Below, one piece after another: positions 35,427-46,581 of a stretch of 64,000 nt of DNA. The stretch comes from Pseudomonas sp. PDM14. GTDB taxonomy: Bacteria; Pseudomonadota; Gammaproteobacteria; Pseudomonadales; Pseudomonadaceae. The position numbers were made by a program, and so were the translations under genes. How positions within the stretch are numbered: the stretch's first letter is position 1; each line of letters opens with the position of its first letter. The notes beneath the pieces were generated by a model. It was not told where the DNA came from and ran no database searches. It was given only the letters and a program-made list of their open reading frames with translations. The stretch covers positions 186,001 to 250,000 of the forward strand of contig NZ_JACVAQ010000002.1 of assembly GCF_014851905.1 (NCBI RefSeq), given 5' to 3'.

Positions 35427-36278
35427 ATGAAGACAGTTATCGCCGAAGACGACGGTCTTCCGGCCCTGGTCTACGTCTCCAACAAGCGCTACCTGTACCT
35501 GGGGCGTACGCAGTTGCGCATCCGCGATCTGCACTCGGCTGCCGCCTCATTGCTGGTTTGCCTCGACGGCACGGTGAAGTTCCGCGCGAGCAGTGCGCAG
35601 CTGTGGAACAGCGCGAAGAGCCTGCTGATTCCGGCTGGCAGCAGGATCAGCATCGACAACCAGGGCGCGGTATTGGCCGCCTGCTACCTGGATGCGGCAA
35701 AAGCCGATTTCCTGCTGTTGAAGAGGAAGATGGAGTCGGTCAGCGACGGGGTCTATTTCAACCTGCCGGGCGAACGTCAGCTGGCGGACAGCCTTATTCG
35801 CCTGCGTGATGACGCACCTGGCTTTGCCGAAGCCCAGCAGCGCATGGAGAGTCTCCTTCAGCAGTGCGCCGGCAGCGCGATGGCCAGCGGCGATAGCCGG
35901 GTTGCCCATGTCGTCGACCGGCTGCGCCATACCGCCTCGCTGAACATTTCGGTCAAGCAGCTGGCGGCAGAGGTGGGCTTGTCCGAATCCGGGCTGATCC
36001 GCCTGTTCAGCCTGCATGTCGGTGCGCCGCTGCGTCGGCATCGCCTGTGGTACCGGCTGATCGACTTCGTCGAGCTGACGCTGGCGGGTGTTCCGGTTGC
36101 CGCGGCGATCAAGGCATCCGGCTTCACCGACGCCGCGCATCTGTCGCGCTGCTACAGCGCCTTCTTCGGCGTCCATTTCTCCTACGCCTTCTCCCGGCGA
36201 ACCAACGCCCGCTACGTGGTCGACGCGTGCCCCGCAGGAAGCGCGCGTGACACGGCGCCGATCAGCCGTCAGCAGTAA
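35427..36278 (+). CDS. AraC/XylS-family transcriptional regulator
   Basis: A 283-residue regulator. The N-terminal cupin-like region (1-100) is followed by a C-terminal double HTH: SLNISVKQLAAEVGLSESGLIRLFSLHVGAPL (parts: VKQLAAEVGLSESGLIRLF) and VPVAAAIKASGFTDAAHLSRCYSAFFGV. It is divergent from the polyester hydrolase across 586 bp and convergent with aacS. Either could be a target, and the hydrolase is favoured by the divergent layout. The start is weak (TATATGA, no clear ribosome site). Confidence 0.9.
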   Translation: MKTVIAEDDGLPALVYVSNKRYLYLGRTQLRIRDLHSAAASLLVCLDGTVKFRASSAQLWNSAKSLLIPAGSRISIDNQGAVLAACYLDAAKADFLLLKRKMESVSDGVYFNLPGERQLADSLIRLRDDAPGFAEAQQRMESLLQQCAGSAMASGDSRVAHVVDRLRHTASLNISVKQLAAEVGLSESGLIRLFSLHVGAPLRRHRLWYRLIDFVELTLAGVPVAAAIKASGFTDAAHLSRCYSAFFGVHFSYAFSRRTNARYVVDACPAGSARDTAPISRQQ

Positions 36279-36282
36279 GCGT

Positions 36283-38238
<1,956 letters not shown>

Positions 38239-38346
38239 AACGGATTCCGGTTGTCCTGATTCGTGTGCGTTGGCTGGATGTCGTTCTTCACACCCACCGG
38301 CGGTTGTTTGGGCGGCCATCAGCCGATGGGTTCGTGGCGTTGCTCG

Positions 38347-39117
38347 CTACTGCGCGAGCCAGCCGCCATCCATGTTCCAGGCCGCGCCGCGGACCTGCAC
38401 GGCGGCGTCGCTGCAAAGAAAAACCGCCAGCTCGCCGAGCTGACGCGGGGTGACGAAATCCAGTGACGGCTGCTTTTCCGCCAGCAGCTCGTGACGGGCA
38501 CGGGCAATGTCGCCATCGGCCGCGGCGCGGGCGTCGATCTGCTGCTGCACCAGCGGCGTGAGCACCCAGCCGGGGCAGATGGCGTTGCAGGTGACGCCGG
38601 TGGTGGCGGTTTCCAGCGCCACGCTCTTGGTCAGGCCGATCAGCCCGTGCTTGGCCGCCACGTAGGCGCTCTTGCCGGCCGATGCGGCCAGGCCGTGGGC
38701 CGAGGCGATGTTGATGATCCGTCCCCAGTTGCGTGCGCGCATGCCCGGCAGCGCCAGGCGCATGGTGTGGAAGGCCGAGCTGAGGTTGATGGCGATGATC
38801 GTGTCCCAGCGCTCGACGGGGAACTCCTCGACCGCGGCGACATGCTGGATGCCGGCGTTGTTGACCAGGATGTCGAGGCTGCCGAACTCGGCCTCGGTGG
38901 CGTGAATCAGAGCCTCGACCTCCGTCGGCTTGCTCATGTCCGCCGGGTGGTAGGCAACGTTACCACCGAGGGCGCGCACGGCCGCCAGAGCCGCCTCGCT
39001 GTCGCCGAAGCCGTTAAGCATCAGGTTGGCGCCGGCTTCGGCCAGCGCCAGGGCGATACCCAGTCCGATACCACTGGTAGAACCGGTGACCAGCGCGGTT
39101 TTGCCGTGCAAGCTCAT
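38347..39117 (-). CDS. bdhA: 3-hydroxybutyrate dehydrogenase
   Basis: A 256-residue short-chain dehydrogenase. Cofactor motif TGSTSGIGLGIA is followed by NNAG, a catalytic S-Y-K set (IASAHG...YVAAKHG) and the substrate segment NAICPGWVLTPLVQQQI that distinguishes D-3-hydroxybutyrate dehydrogenases. The C-terminal WNMDGGWLAQ is also typical. It interconverts 3-hydroxybutyrate and acetoacetate with NAD. It sits between liuE and aacS in the same direction, feeding acetoacetate to aacS. Confidence 0.94.
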   Translation of the reverse strand: MSLHGKTALVTGSTSGIGLGIALALAEAGANLMLNGFGDSEAALAAVRALGGNVAYHPADMSKPTEVEALIHATEAEFGSLDILVNNAGIQHVAAVEEFPVERWDTIIAINLSSAFHTMRLALPGMRARNWGRIINIASAHGLAASAGKSAYVAAKHGLIGLTKSVALETATTGVTCNAICPGWVLTPLVQQQIDARAAADGDIARARHELLAEKQPSLDFVTPRQLGELAVFLCSDAAVQVRGAAWNMDGGWLAQ

Positions 39118-39164
39118 GCGTGTCTCCTTGTTGCCGATTTACCCGCTGGCAGGCTGCAGCGTCG

Positions 39165-39217
39165 TTGTAGGAGCCAGCATCCTGCACCGAGTCGATCGCC
39201 AGCAAGCTGGCCCCTAA
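39165..39217. repeat. REP-like repeat pair between liuE and bdhA
   Basis: TGTAGGAGCCAGCATCC at 39165 and CGCCAGCAAGCTGGCCCCTA at its right end form an imperfect inverted pair of the same family as the REP in liuD (40569-40637). It fills most of the 104-nt intergenic gap. Confidence 0.75.
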
Positions 39218-39221
39218 AGGG

Positions 39222-40124
39222 TCAGCGGCTGGCCAGGCGCGCGCGGGCCACCCGTGAGCCATTGGCCTTGCCGAGCACCTCGCAGATGCGCTGGCCGGCG
39301 TCGATCAGGCGGTCCATGTCGATACCGGTATGAATGCCCAGGCCTTCGAGCAGGTAGAGCACGTCTTCGCTGGCGACGTTGCCGGTGGCGCCCTTGGCGT
39401 ACGGGCAGCCGCCGAGGCCGGCGACCGAGCTGTCGAACACGCTGATGCCTTCCTGCAGGCTGGCGTAGACATTGGCCAGGGCCTGGCCGTAGGTGTCGTG
39501 GAAATGCCCGCCGAGTTTGTCGCGCGGGACCTGGGCGGCGGCCAGCTCGAACAGGCGGCGGGTAGCGCCGGCAGTGCCGGTGCCGATGGTGTCGCCCAGC
39601 GAGACCTCGTAGCAGCCCATGGCGAACAGCTCACCGGCCACGCTGGCCACGCGTTCCGGCGCCACGGCGCCTTCGTACGGGCAGCCGAGCACGCAGGAGA
39701 CGTAGCCGCGCACGCTGATGCCGTGGGCACGGGCGGCGTCCATGATCGGCACGAAGCGCGCCAGGCTCTCGCTGATCGAGCAGTTGATGTTCTTCTGCGA
39801 GAAGGCTTCGCTGGCGGCGGCGAACACTGCGACTTCCCTGACCCCGGCTTCGACGGCGGCCTCGAAACCTTTCATGTTCGGCGTCAGCGCGCCGTAGACC
39901 ACGCCGGCCTGGCGCTGGATCTGCGCGAACACCTCGGCGCTGCCGGCCATCTGCGGCACCCACTTGGGCGAGACGAAGCTACCCACCTCGATATAACCGA
40001 GGCCGGCGGCGCTGAGGTCATCGACCAGGCGCACTTTGTCGGCGACGCTGATCGGTTGTTTCTCGTTCTGCAGGCCGTCACGGGGGCCGACTTCGACCAG
40101 GCGGACTTTCTTGGGAATCGTCAT
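39222..40124 (-). CDS. liuE: Hydroxymethylglutaryl-CoA lyase
   Basis: A 300-residue TIM-barrel lyase that splits HMG-CoA into acetyl-CoA and acetoacetate, the last step of leucine and acyclic-terpenoid breakdown. Motifs: VEVGPRDGLQNE at the N-terminus (catalytic Arg/Asp), the HFHDTYGQA metal-binding His pair, and the C-terminal GGCPYAKGATGNVASEDV with the catalytic Cys. The ATG at 40124 (MTIPKKVRLVEVG) is the family start. It follows liuD after a 105-nt gap that holds a repeat. Confidence 0.95.
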   Translation of the reverse strand: MTIPKKVRLVEVGPRDGLQNEKQPISVADKVRLVDDLSAAGLGYIEVGSFVSPKWVPQMAGSAEVFAQIQRQAGVVYGALTPNMKGFEAAVEAGVREVAVFAAASEAFSQKNINCSISESLARFVPIMDAARAHGISVRGYVSCVLGCPYEGAVAPERVASVAGELFAMGCYEVSLGDTIGTGTAGATRRLFELAAAQVPRDKLGGHFHDTYGQALANVYASLQEGISVFDSSVAGLGGCPYAKGATGNVASEDVLYLLEGLGIHTGIDMDRLIDAGQRICEVLGKANGSRVARARLASR

Positions 40125-40164
40125 CGCGTCATCTCTCAACATTATCGGCGCCACGGCCTGATGG

Positions 40165-40225
40165 GTTTCGCGCTGCTCTACCCATCCTACGGACTTATGG
40201 CCTTGTCCACCCTACGGGGCCGTGC
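40165..40225. repeat. Short intergenic repeat with CCTACGG motifs
   Basis: Two related units, CTACCCATCCTACGG and GTCCACCCTACGGGG, follow each other in the liuD-liuE gap. GTAGGGTG-type units of the same look occur at 48820 and 53660. They are a common Pseudomonas intergenic repeat type. Confidence 0.5.
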
Positions 40226-40229
40226 TCTA

Positions 40230-42251
40230 TCAGGCCCCCTCCAACTCCACCAGCGAGGTGCCCTCGGCGACCAGCTCGCCCTCGGCGCAATACAGCGCCT
40301 TGACCGTTCCGGCATGGGGCGCGCGGATGCTGTGCTCCATCTTCATCGCCTCCAGCACCACCAGCGCGGTGCCGGCTTCGACTGCCTGACCGGCCTCCAC
40401 CAGGATGCGCACGATACTGCCGTTCATGGGCGCCGTCAGCCCTCCGTGCGTGGTGTGGCTGGCCTGCGCCGCGGCTATAGGGTCGACGCGGGTGAGGGCG
40501 TGCAGTTCACCGTTCCACTGCAGGTACAGGGTTTCGTCACGGCGAAACGCCTGCAGGCGGAAAGCTTTTGTAGGAGCCAGCTTGCTGGCGATGGTGGATT
40601 CGGCAACAGCCTGATCGCCAGCAAGCTGGCTCCTACAGACAAGTGTTTCGCCAATCAGCTGCGCGGTTCCACTTGGCTGTACACGACGCTGCTCGCTCCC
40701 GCATGCCAGGTGCAGTGTGGTTTCCGAAACCAGGCCAGCGCGCCAGCCGCTGCGCTCGCTCCAGGGCGAGTGCGGGTCATCGCTGCGCACAGCGGGCGCT
40801 TCACTCTGCACGAAGGCATCGGCGGCGGCCTGCCAGAAGGCGTCCGGCAACTCGCCAGGTGCGGGCAGCAACTCGGCCTGGTGGCGCGGGATGAAGCCGG
40901 TGTCCAGCTCCGCCGCGGCAAAGGCCGGGTGGGCGAGGATGCGGCGCAGGAAGGCCAGATTGGTCTTCAATCCACCGACCGCGGTTTCATCGAGCATGGC
41001 CAGCAGGCGCAGGCGGGCTTCCTCGCGGTTGTCGCCCCAGGCGATCAGCTTGCCGAGCATCGGGTCGTAGAACGGCGACACCTCGTCACCTTCGCTGACC
41101 CCGCTGTCGACGCGCCGTCCCGGCCCCGCAGCCGGCTCGCGGTACAGGGCGAGGGTGCCGGCGGCGGGGAGAAAGTCGCCGTCCGGGTCCTCGGCATACA
41201 GCCGCACTTCGATGGCGTGGCCGAGCAGCGGCACCTGATCCTGGCTGATCGGCAGCGCCTCGCCACGGGCCACGCGAATCTGCCAGGCCACCAGGTCGAG
41301 GCCGGTGATGGCTTCGGTGACCGGGTGCTCGACCTGCAGGCGGGTGTTCATTTCCATGAAGAAGAACTGCCCGCGCGCATCGAGCAGAAACTCCACGGTG
41401 CCGGCCCCCACATAGCCGATGGCCTGCGCGGCCTTGACCGCGGCCTCGCCCATGGCGCGGCGCAGCTCGGCGGACAGCCCTGGCGCCGGTGCTTCCTCGA
41501 CTACCTTCTGGTGGCGGCGCTGGATTGAGCAGTCACGCTCGTTGAGGTACAGGCAGTTGCCGTGCTGGTCGGCGAACACCTGGATCTCCACATGGCGTGG
41601 CTTGAGCACGTACTTCTCGACCAGCATGCGCGAGTCGCCAAAGGCCGACTGCGCCTCACGCTGGGCGGACTGCAGCGCTTCGGCGAGATCGGCTTCGCGC
41701 TCGACCACTTTCATGCCCTTGCCGCCACCACCGGCGGCGGCCTTGAGCAGCACCGGGTAGCCGATCTGCGCGGCGGCCTCGCGGAAGGTCTGCACGTCCT
41801 GCGCTTCGCCGTGGTAACCGGGCACCAGGGGTACCCCGGCGGCTTCCATCAGCGCCTTGGCGGCCGACTTGCTGCCCATGGCGTCGATGGCGCTGGCCGG
41901 CGGGCCGAGGAACACCAGGCCGGCGGCTTCGATGGCGCGGGCGAAACCGGCGTTCTCGGACAGGAAGCCGTAGCCCGGGTGGATCGCCTGGGCGCCGCTG
42001 GCCTGAGCGGCGGCAATGAGCTTGTCGATCAGCAGGTAGCTGTCCGCCGGTTTGGCGCCACCGAGATCGACGGCCACGTCCGCTTCGCACACATGCCGCG
42101 CGTCACGGTCGATAGCGCTGTGCACGGCGACGGTATTCAGGCCCATGGCTTTGGCCGTGCGCATCACCCGGCAGGCGATCTCGCCGCGGTTGGCCACCAG
42201 CAGCGTGGTGATGCGCTGCGCCGAGGGGCTCATTCCGTTCTGCGCGGTCAT
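40230..42251 (-). CDS. liuD: Methylcrotonoyl-CoA / geranyl-CoA carboxylase biotin-containing (alpha) subunit
   Basis: A 673-residue protein with a biotin-carboxylase domain (residues 10-460; GGGGKGMKVV, MEMNTRLQVEHPVTE), a linker (BT) region, and a biotin carboxyl carrier domain whose EAMKMEHSI lysine is biotinylated. The ATG at 42251 overlaps the liuC stop by 4 nt (ATGA) after AGGAG. About residues 539-561 (SQLAGDQAVAESTIASKLAP) are encoded by an in-frame REP pair, and the protein is slightly longer than the usual 655 or so residues. With LiuB it carboxylates 3-methylcrotonyl-CoA. Confidence 0.95.
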   Translation of the reverse strand: MTAQNGMSPSAQRITTLLVANRGEIACRVMRTAKAMGLNTVAVHSAIDRDARHVCEADVAVDLGGAKPADSYLLIDKLIAAAQASGAQAIHPGYGFLSENAGFARAIEAAGLVFLGPPASAIDAMGSKSAAKALMEAAGVPLVPGYHGEAQDVQTFREAAAQIGYPVLLKAAAGGGGKGMKVVEREADLAEALQSAQREAQSAFGDSRMLVEKYVLKPRHVEIQVFADQHGNCLYLNERDCSIQRRHQKVVEEAPAPGLSAELRRAMGEAAVKAAQAIGYVGAGTVEFLLDARGQFFFMEMNTRLQVEHPVTEAITGLDLVAWQIRVARGEALPISQDQVPLLGHAIEVRLYAEDPDGDFLPAAGTLALYREPAAGPGRRVDSGVSEGDEVSPFYDPMLGKLIAWGDNREEARLRLLAMLDETAVGGLKTNLAFLRRILAHPAFAAAELDTGFIPRHQAELLPAPGELPDAFWQAAADAFVQSEAPAVRSDDPHSPWSERSGWRAGLVSETTLHLACGSEQRRVQPSGTAQLIGETLVCRSQLAGDQAVAESTIASKLAPTKAFRLQAFRRDETLYLQWNGELHALTRVDPIAAAQASHTTHGGLTAPMNGSIVRILVEAGQAVEAGTALVVLEAMKMEHSIRAPHAGTVKALYCAEGELVAEGTSLVELEGA
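40569..40637. repeat. REP inverted pair lying inside liuD
   Basis: TGTAGGAGCCAGCTTGCTGG (40569) and CCAGCAAGCTGGCTCCTACA (40618) are perfect inverted 20-nt copies (24 nt with the ATCGCC/GGCGAT ends) about 25 nt apart. The whole 69-bp unit keeps the liuD frame open. Confidence 0.93.
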
Positions 42252-43048
42252 GCTTGCTGCTCCTGCCAGGCCGGCGTGCGTTTCTCGAGGAAGGCATTGA
42301 GGCCTTCCTGGCCCTCGGCGCTGACGCGAATCCGGGCGATGGCATTCTCGGTAAAGCGCCGCAGCGGCGGGCTGAGCACGCCACTGGCGACCTCGCGCAG
42401 CAACTCCTTGCTCACCTGCATGGCCTGCGGGCTGTTCAGCAGCAGGTTGGCGACCCACTCATCCAGGTGGGCTTCCAGTTCATCCGCCGGGTAGCGCTCG
42501 GCGAGCAGGCCCAGTTCGCGGGCGCGCTGGCCGTCGAAGCGCTCGGCGGTGAGCGCGTAGCGGCGGGCGGCACGTTCGCCGATGGCCTGCACGACGAAGG
42601 GGCTGATCACCGCGGGCGCCAGGCCGATGCGCACCTCGGACAGGCTGAACTGCGCATCGAGCGCGCCGATGGCCATGTCGCAGCAGCTGACCAGGCCCAC
42701 GGCACCGCCGAATGCGGCGCCCTGAACCACGGCCAGGGTCGGGATCGGCAAGGCCTGCAGGCTGTACATCAGCTCGGCCAGCTCGCGCGAGTCGGCCAGG
42801 TTGGCGTTGTAGTCGAGAGTCGCCGAGTGCTGCATCCAGGCCAGGTCAGCACCGGCGCAAAAGTGCCGGCCGCGGCCGCGCAGGACGAGAAAGCGCAGGC
42901 TCTTGTCGGCCTGCACGGCGCCGAGGGCGAGGATCAGCTCGCGGATCATCTCGGCATTGAAGGCGTTGTTCTTCTGCGGGCGATTCAGCCACAGGGTGGC
43001 GAAACCGCGCGGATCGGTTTCGAGCTGTACGGTGGTGAAGTCGGTCAT
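42248..43048 (-). CDS. liuC: Methylglutaconyl-CoA hydratase (gamma-carboxygeranoyl-CoA hydratase)
   Basis: A 266-residue enoyl-CoA hydratase/crotonase. The oxyanion-hole segments are RGRGRHFCAGADLAWM and the GAAFGGAVGLVSCCDM loop with catalytic Glu-type downstream VRIGLAPAVISPFV. It hydrates 3-methylglutaconyl-CoA to HMG-CoA. It overlaps liuD by 4 nt and lies 50 nt after liuB. Confidence 0.94.
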   Translation of the reverse strand: MTDFTTVQLETDPRGFATLWLNRPQKNNAFNAEMIRELILALGAVQADKSLRFLVLRGRGRHFCAGADLAWMQHSATLDYNANLADSRELAELMYSLQALPIPTLAVVQGAAFGGAVGLVSCCDMAIGALDAQFSLSEVRIGLAPAVISPFVVQAIGERAARRYALTAERFDGQRARELGLLAERYPADELEAHLDEWVANLLLNSPQAMQVSKELLREVASGVLSPPLRRFTENAIARIRVSAEGQEGLNAFLEKRTPAWQEQQA

Positions 43049-43098
43049 GGCGGCTCCAGGCTTTGTGCTTTTGCTCCCTCTCCCTCAGGAGAGGGGCG

Positions 43099-44706
43099 TT
43101 ACATGCGGAATACGCCGAAGGTGCTCGGCTCGATAGGCGCGTTGAGGCTGGCGGACAGCGCCAGGCCGAGCACGTCGCGGGTTTGCGCCGGGTCGATGAC
43201 ACCGTCGTCCCACAGCCGGGCGCTGGAGTAGTAGGGGTGGCCCTGACGTTCGTACTGTTCGAGGATCGGCTGCTTGATCTGCGCCTCTTCTTCGCTGGAA
43301 AACGCCTGGCCGCTGCGTTCGCTCTGCTCGCGCTTGACCTGTACCAGCACGCCGGCGGCCTGCTCGGCGCCCATCACGCCGATCCGCGCGTTGGGCCACA
43401 TCCACAGGAAGCGCGGGTCGTAGGCGCGGCCGCACATGCCGTAGTTACCGGCACCGAAGCTGCCGCCGATGATCACGGTGAACTTCGGAACCTTGGCGCA
43501 GGCCACGGCGTTGACCAGCTTGGCGCCGTGCTTGGCGATGCCGCCGGCCTCGTATTTTTGCCCGACCATGAAGCCGGTGATGTTCTGCAGAAACAGCAGC
43601 GGGATGCCGCGCTGGCAGGCCAGCTCGATGAAGTGCGCGCCTTTCTGCGCCGACTCGGCGAAGAGAATGCCGTTGTTTGCCAGGATCGCCACCGGGTAAC
43701 CGTGCAGGTGGGCGAAACCGCAGACCAGGGTGGCGCCGAACAGCGCCTTGAACTCGTCGAAGGCCGAATCGTCGACCAGACGGGCGATCACTTCGCGCAC
43801 ATCGAACGGCTGCTTGGCGTCCGCCGGGATCACCCCGTACAGCTCCTCGGCGGCGTAGCGCGGGGCGATCGGCGCACGGCTGTTGATCTCGCCCTGCTTG
43901 CGCCAGTTGAGGTTGGCGATGCAGCGCCGGGCCAGAGCCAGGGCGTGTTCGTCGTTCTCGGCGTAGTGATCGGCGACGCCGGAGGTCTTGCAGTGCACAT
44001 CGGCGCCGCCCAGCTCCTCAGCGCTGACCACTTCGCCGGTGGCGGCCTTCACCAGCGGCGGGCCGGCGAGGAAGATGGTCGCCTGATTGCGCACCATGAT
44101 GGCCTCGTCAGCCATCGCCGGCACGTAGGCGCCGCCGGCGGTGCACGAGCCCATGACCACGGCGATCTGCGGGATGCCCATGGCGCTCATGTTGGCTTGG
44201 TTGAAGAAGATCCGCCCGAAGTGCTCGCGGTCCGGGAACACCTCGTCCTGGCGCGGCAGGTTGGCGCCGCCGGAGTCGACCAGGTAGATGCACGGCAGGC
44301 GGTTCTGCTGGGCGATGGTCTGCGCGCGCAGGTGCTTCTTCACGGTCAGCGGGTAGTAGCTACCGCCTTTCACCGTGGCGTCGTTGGCGACGATCATGCA
44401 CTCCACGCCCTCGACGCGGCCGATGCCGGCGACCACGCCCGCGGCCGGCACGTCTTCGCCGTAGACCTCATGGGCGGCCAGCTGGCCGATCTCGAGAAAC
44501 GGCGAGCCGAGGTCGAGCAGCTGATTGATCCGTTCGCGTGGCAGCAGCTTGCCGCGCGAGGTATGCCGCTCCTGCGCCCTGGCACCGCCGCCTTCGTGGA
44601 CGCGGGCGAGCAGGGCGCGCAGCTCGTTGACCTGGCCGAGCAGTGCGGCGCTATTGGCGGCGAACTCCGGCGAACGTGGGTTGATCTGGGTGTGCAGGGT
44701 GGCCAT
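43099..44706 (-). CDS. liuB: Methylcrotonoyl-CoA carboxylase carboxyltransferase (beta) subunit
   Basis: A 535-residue carboxyltransferase with two crotonase-fold halves ([22 protein letters not shown] in the first; [32 protein letters not shown] in the second, quoted in parts: [22 protein letters not shown]). It transfers carboxyl from carboxybiotin on LiuD to 3-methylcrotonyl-CoA. It is separated from liuA by 135 nt containing repeats, and is followed by liuC. Confidence 0.95.
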   Translation of the reverse strand: MATLHTQINPRSPEFAANSAALLGQVNELRALLARVHEGGGARAQERHTSRGKLLPRERINQLLDLGSPFLEIGQLAAHEVYGEDVPAAGVVAGIGRVEGVECMIVANDATVKGGSYYPLTVKKHLRAQTIAQQNRLPCIYLVDSGGANLPRQDEVFPDREHFGRIFFNQANMSAMGIPQIAVVMGSCTAGGAYVPAMADEAIMVRNQATIFLAGPPLVKAATGEVVSAEELGGADVHCKTSGVADHYAENDEHALALARRCIANLNWRKQGEINSRAPIAPRYAAEELYGVIPADAKQPFDVREVIARLVDDSAFDEFKALFGATLVCGFAHLHGYPVAILANNGILFAESAQKGAHFIELACQRGIPLLFLQNITGFMVGQKYEAGGIAKHGAKLVNAVACAKVPKFTVIIGGSFGAGNYGMCGRAYDPRFLWMWPNARIGVMGAEQAAGVLVQVKREQSERSGQAFSSEEEAQIKQPILEQYERQGHPYYSSARLWDDGVIDPAQTRDVLGLALSASLNAPIEPSTFGVFRM

Positions 44707-44730
44707 CTGGCGCGCTCCATTGTGTTCTGA

Positions 44731-44830
44731 TCGCTCCCACGCTCTGCGTGGGAGTGGAGCCTTGGATGCTCCGCGTCATCTGCCCGGACGCAGAGCGTCC
44801 GACTCTTCCCACGCGCGAGCGTGGGAACCA
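44731..44830. repeat. Intergenic palindromic repeats between liuA and liuB
   Basis: GCTCCCACGCTCTGCGTGGGAG (about 44732-44753) and TTCCCACGCGCGAGCGTGGGAA (about 44806-44827) are two near-palindromic units about 50 nt apart that could each form a hairpin. They resemble a widespread Pseudomonas REP subtype. They may lower downstream operon expression. Confidence 0.85.
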
Positions 44831-44841
44831 TCAATCACGCC

Positions 44842-46005
44842 TTACTTGGTCTCGTTGAACAACTCACGCCCAATCAGCATGCGGCGGATCTCGCTGGTGC
44901 CGGCGCCGATCTCGTAGAGCTTGGCGTCGCGCAGCAGGCGGCCGGTGGGGAATTCGTTGATGTAGCCGTTGCCACCGAGGATCTGGATCGCGTCCAGGGC
45001 CATCTGCGTGGCGCGCTCGGCGGTGTAGAGAATCACCCCGGCGGCGTCCTTGCGCGTGGTCTCGCCGCGGTCGCAGGCCTGGGCCACGGCGTAGAGGTAG
45101 GCGCGGCTGGCATTGAGCTGGGTGTACATGTCGGCGACCTTGCCCTGGATCAGCTGGAATTCGCCGATGCTCTGACCGAACTGCTTGCGGTCGTGGATGT
45201 ACGGCACGATCACGTCCATGCAGGCCTGCATGATCCCGGTCGGGCCGCCGGAGAGCACCACACGTTCGTAGTCGAGGCCGCTCATCAGCACGCGCACGCC
45301 GCCATTGAGCTGGCCGAGGACGTTTTCTTCCGGCACTTCGACGTCATCGAAGAACAGTTCGCAGGTGTTGGAGCCACGCATGCCGAGCTTGTCGAACTTG
45401 CTGCCACGGGAAAATCCCTTCCAGTCGCGCTCGACGATGAACGCGCTGATGCCGTGCGGGCCCTTGTCCAGGTCGGTCTTGGCGTAGATCACGTAGGTGT
45501 TGGCATCCGGGCCGTTGGTGATCCAGGTCTTGCTGCCGTTGAGCACGTAGCGATCGCCACGCTTGTCGGCGCGCAGCTTCATGCTGACGACGTCGGAGCC
45601 GGCGTTGGGCTCGCTCATGGCCAGGGCGCCGATGTGCTCGCCGCTAACCAGCTTTGGCAGGTAGCGGGCCTTCTGTTCAGCCGTGCCGTTGCGCTTGATC
45701 TGGTTGACGCACAGGTTGGAGTGAGCACCGTAGGAGAGGGCGACCGAAGCCGAGCCCCGGCTGATCTCTTCCATGGCGATCACATGGGCCAGGTAGCCAA
45801 GGCCCGAACCGCCGTATTCCTCTTCCACGGTGATGCCGAGCAGGCCCATGTCGCCGAACTTGCGCCACAGGTCCATGGGGAACTGGTTGTCGCTGTCGAC
45901 TGCGGCGGCACGCGGCGCCAGTTCGCTGGCGACGAAGGCCTGGGTCTGTTCGCGGAGCATGTCGATGGTTTCGCCGAGGGCGAAGTTCAGAGACGGGTAG
46001 CTCAT
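44842..46005 (-). CDS. liuA: Isovaleryl-CoA dehydrogenase
   Basis: A 387-residue FAD acyl-CoA dehydrogenase ([18 protein letters not shown]). [14 protein letters not shown] binds FAD/substrate, and [18 protein letters not shown] is the C-terminal FAD motif. The catalytic Glu in isovaleryl-type enzymes sits in the [13 protein letters not shown] segment (LDYERV). It oxidises isovaleryl-CoA to 3-methylcrotonyl-CoA, passing electrons to ETF. It is 29 nt after liuR. Confidence 0.95.
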   Translation of the reverse strand: MSYPSLNFALGETIDMLREQTQAFVASELAPRAAAVDSDNQFPMDLWRKFGDMGLLGITVEEEYGGSGLGYLAHVIAMEEISRGSASVALSYGAHSNLCVNQIKRNGTAEQKARYLPKLVSGEHIGALAMSEPNAGSDVVSMKLRADKRGDRYVLNGSKTWITNGPDANTYVIYAKTDLDKGPHGISAFIVERDWKGFSRGSKFDKLGMRGSNTCELFFDDVEVPEENVLGQLNGGVRVLMSGLDYERVVLSGGPTGIMQACMDVIVPYIHDRKQFGQSIGEFQLIQGKVADMYTQLNASRAYLYAVAQACDRGETTRKDAAGVILYTAERATQMALDAIQILGGNGYINEFPTGRLLRDAKLYEIGAGTSEIRRMLIGRELFNETK

Positions 46006-46034
46006 GGTTCCACCTGTAATTATTTGAATTAGGT

Positions 46035-46430
46035 TCAGGAAGTAACGCTTTGATTCGTAATGGTTTCAGCTAGCGCGGCCTGGCAGCGCTCCTCGGCAGT
46101 ATCGAGCTCCAACTGCATCTGCTGGATGTCCAGCAATTGCTGTTCGAGCTGGGCGCGGCGTTCGGTGATCTTGTCCATGAAGGTTTCCAGCTGCTTGCGG
46201 TTGCCGCTGGCAGGGTCGTACAGCTCGATCAGTTCCTTGCACTCGGCCAGGGAGAAGCCGATGCGCTTGCCGCGCAGGATCAGCTTGAGCGTGACCTTGT
46301 CCTTCGCCGCGTAGATGCGCTCCTGGCCGCGGCGCTCGGGAACGAGCATGCCTTGCTCCTCGTAGAAGCGGATGGCGCGGGTGGTGATGTCCAGCTCGCG
46401 GGCCAGGTCGGAAATGCTGTAAGTCGCCAT
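46035..46430 (-). CDS. liuR: MerR-family regulator of the liu operon
   Basis: A 131-residue MerR-type protein starting [20 protein letters not shown] (ATG at 46430). The HTH is followed by the wing ([23 protein letters not shown]) and a dimerisation coiled coil ([26 protein letters not shown], in parts: [13 protein letters not shown]). No metal-binding Cys is present. LiuR proteins sense a branched-chain acyl-CoA intermediate. It heads the operon liuRABCDE and its own promoter carries the 18-bp palindrome at 46455. Confidence 0.93.
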   Translation of the reverse strand: MATYSISDLARELDITTRAIRFYEEQGMLVPERRGQERIYAAKDKVTLKLILRGKRIGFSLAECKELIELYDPASGNRKQLETFMDKITERRAQLEQQLLDIQQMQLELDTAEERCQAALAETITNQSVTS

Positions 46431-46454
46431 ACGGGAAAGCACTCGCTTGTTTAC

Positions 46455-46472
46455 CTTTACGTTAACGTAAAG
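46455..46472. promoter_or_regulatory. LiuR operator (perfect 18-bp palindrome) and operon promoter region
   Basis: CTTTACGTTAACGTAAAG is its own reverse complement and contains two TTACGT/ACGTAA arms, the known LiuR recognition style. It lies 25 nt upstream of the liuR ATG. Confidence 0.85.
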
Positions 46473-46503
46473 ATGAAAAGCCATGCGGTCAACGCCCAAC
46501 GCA

Positions 46504-46532
46504 AAAGCGCGCTCCTGGGAGCGCGCTTTCTT
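46504..46532 (-). terminator. Rho-independent terminator for the TonB receptor gene
   Basis: Stem AAAGCGCGCTCC / GGAGCGCGCTTT, with the 3' side on the minus strand followed by TT. It lies about 55 nt past the receptor stop and 40 nt ahead of the liuR operator on the other side. Confidence 0.75.
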
Positions 46533-46581
46533 GGATTGCATATTTATATAAAACAGCTAGATATGGCTATCAGGTAATGTA

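Noticed and set aside
43063..44730. Plus-strand 555-residue frame opposite liuB
   Set aside because: Shadow of the carboxyltransferase gene, with typical GC-rich antisense composition (AVLL/GDH-rich).
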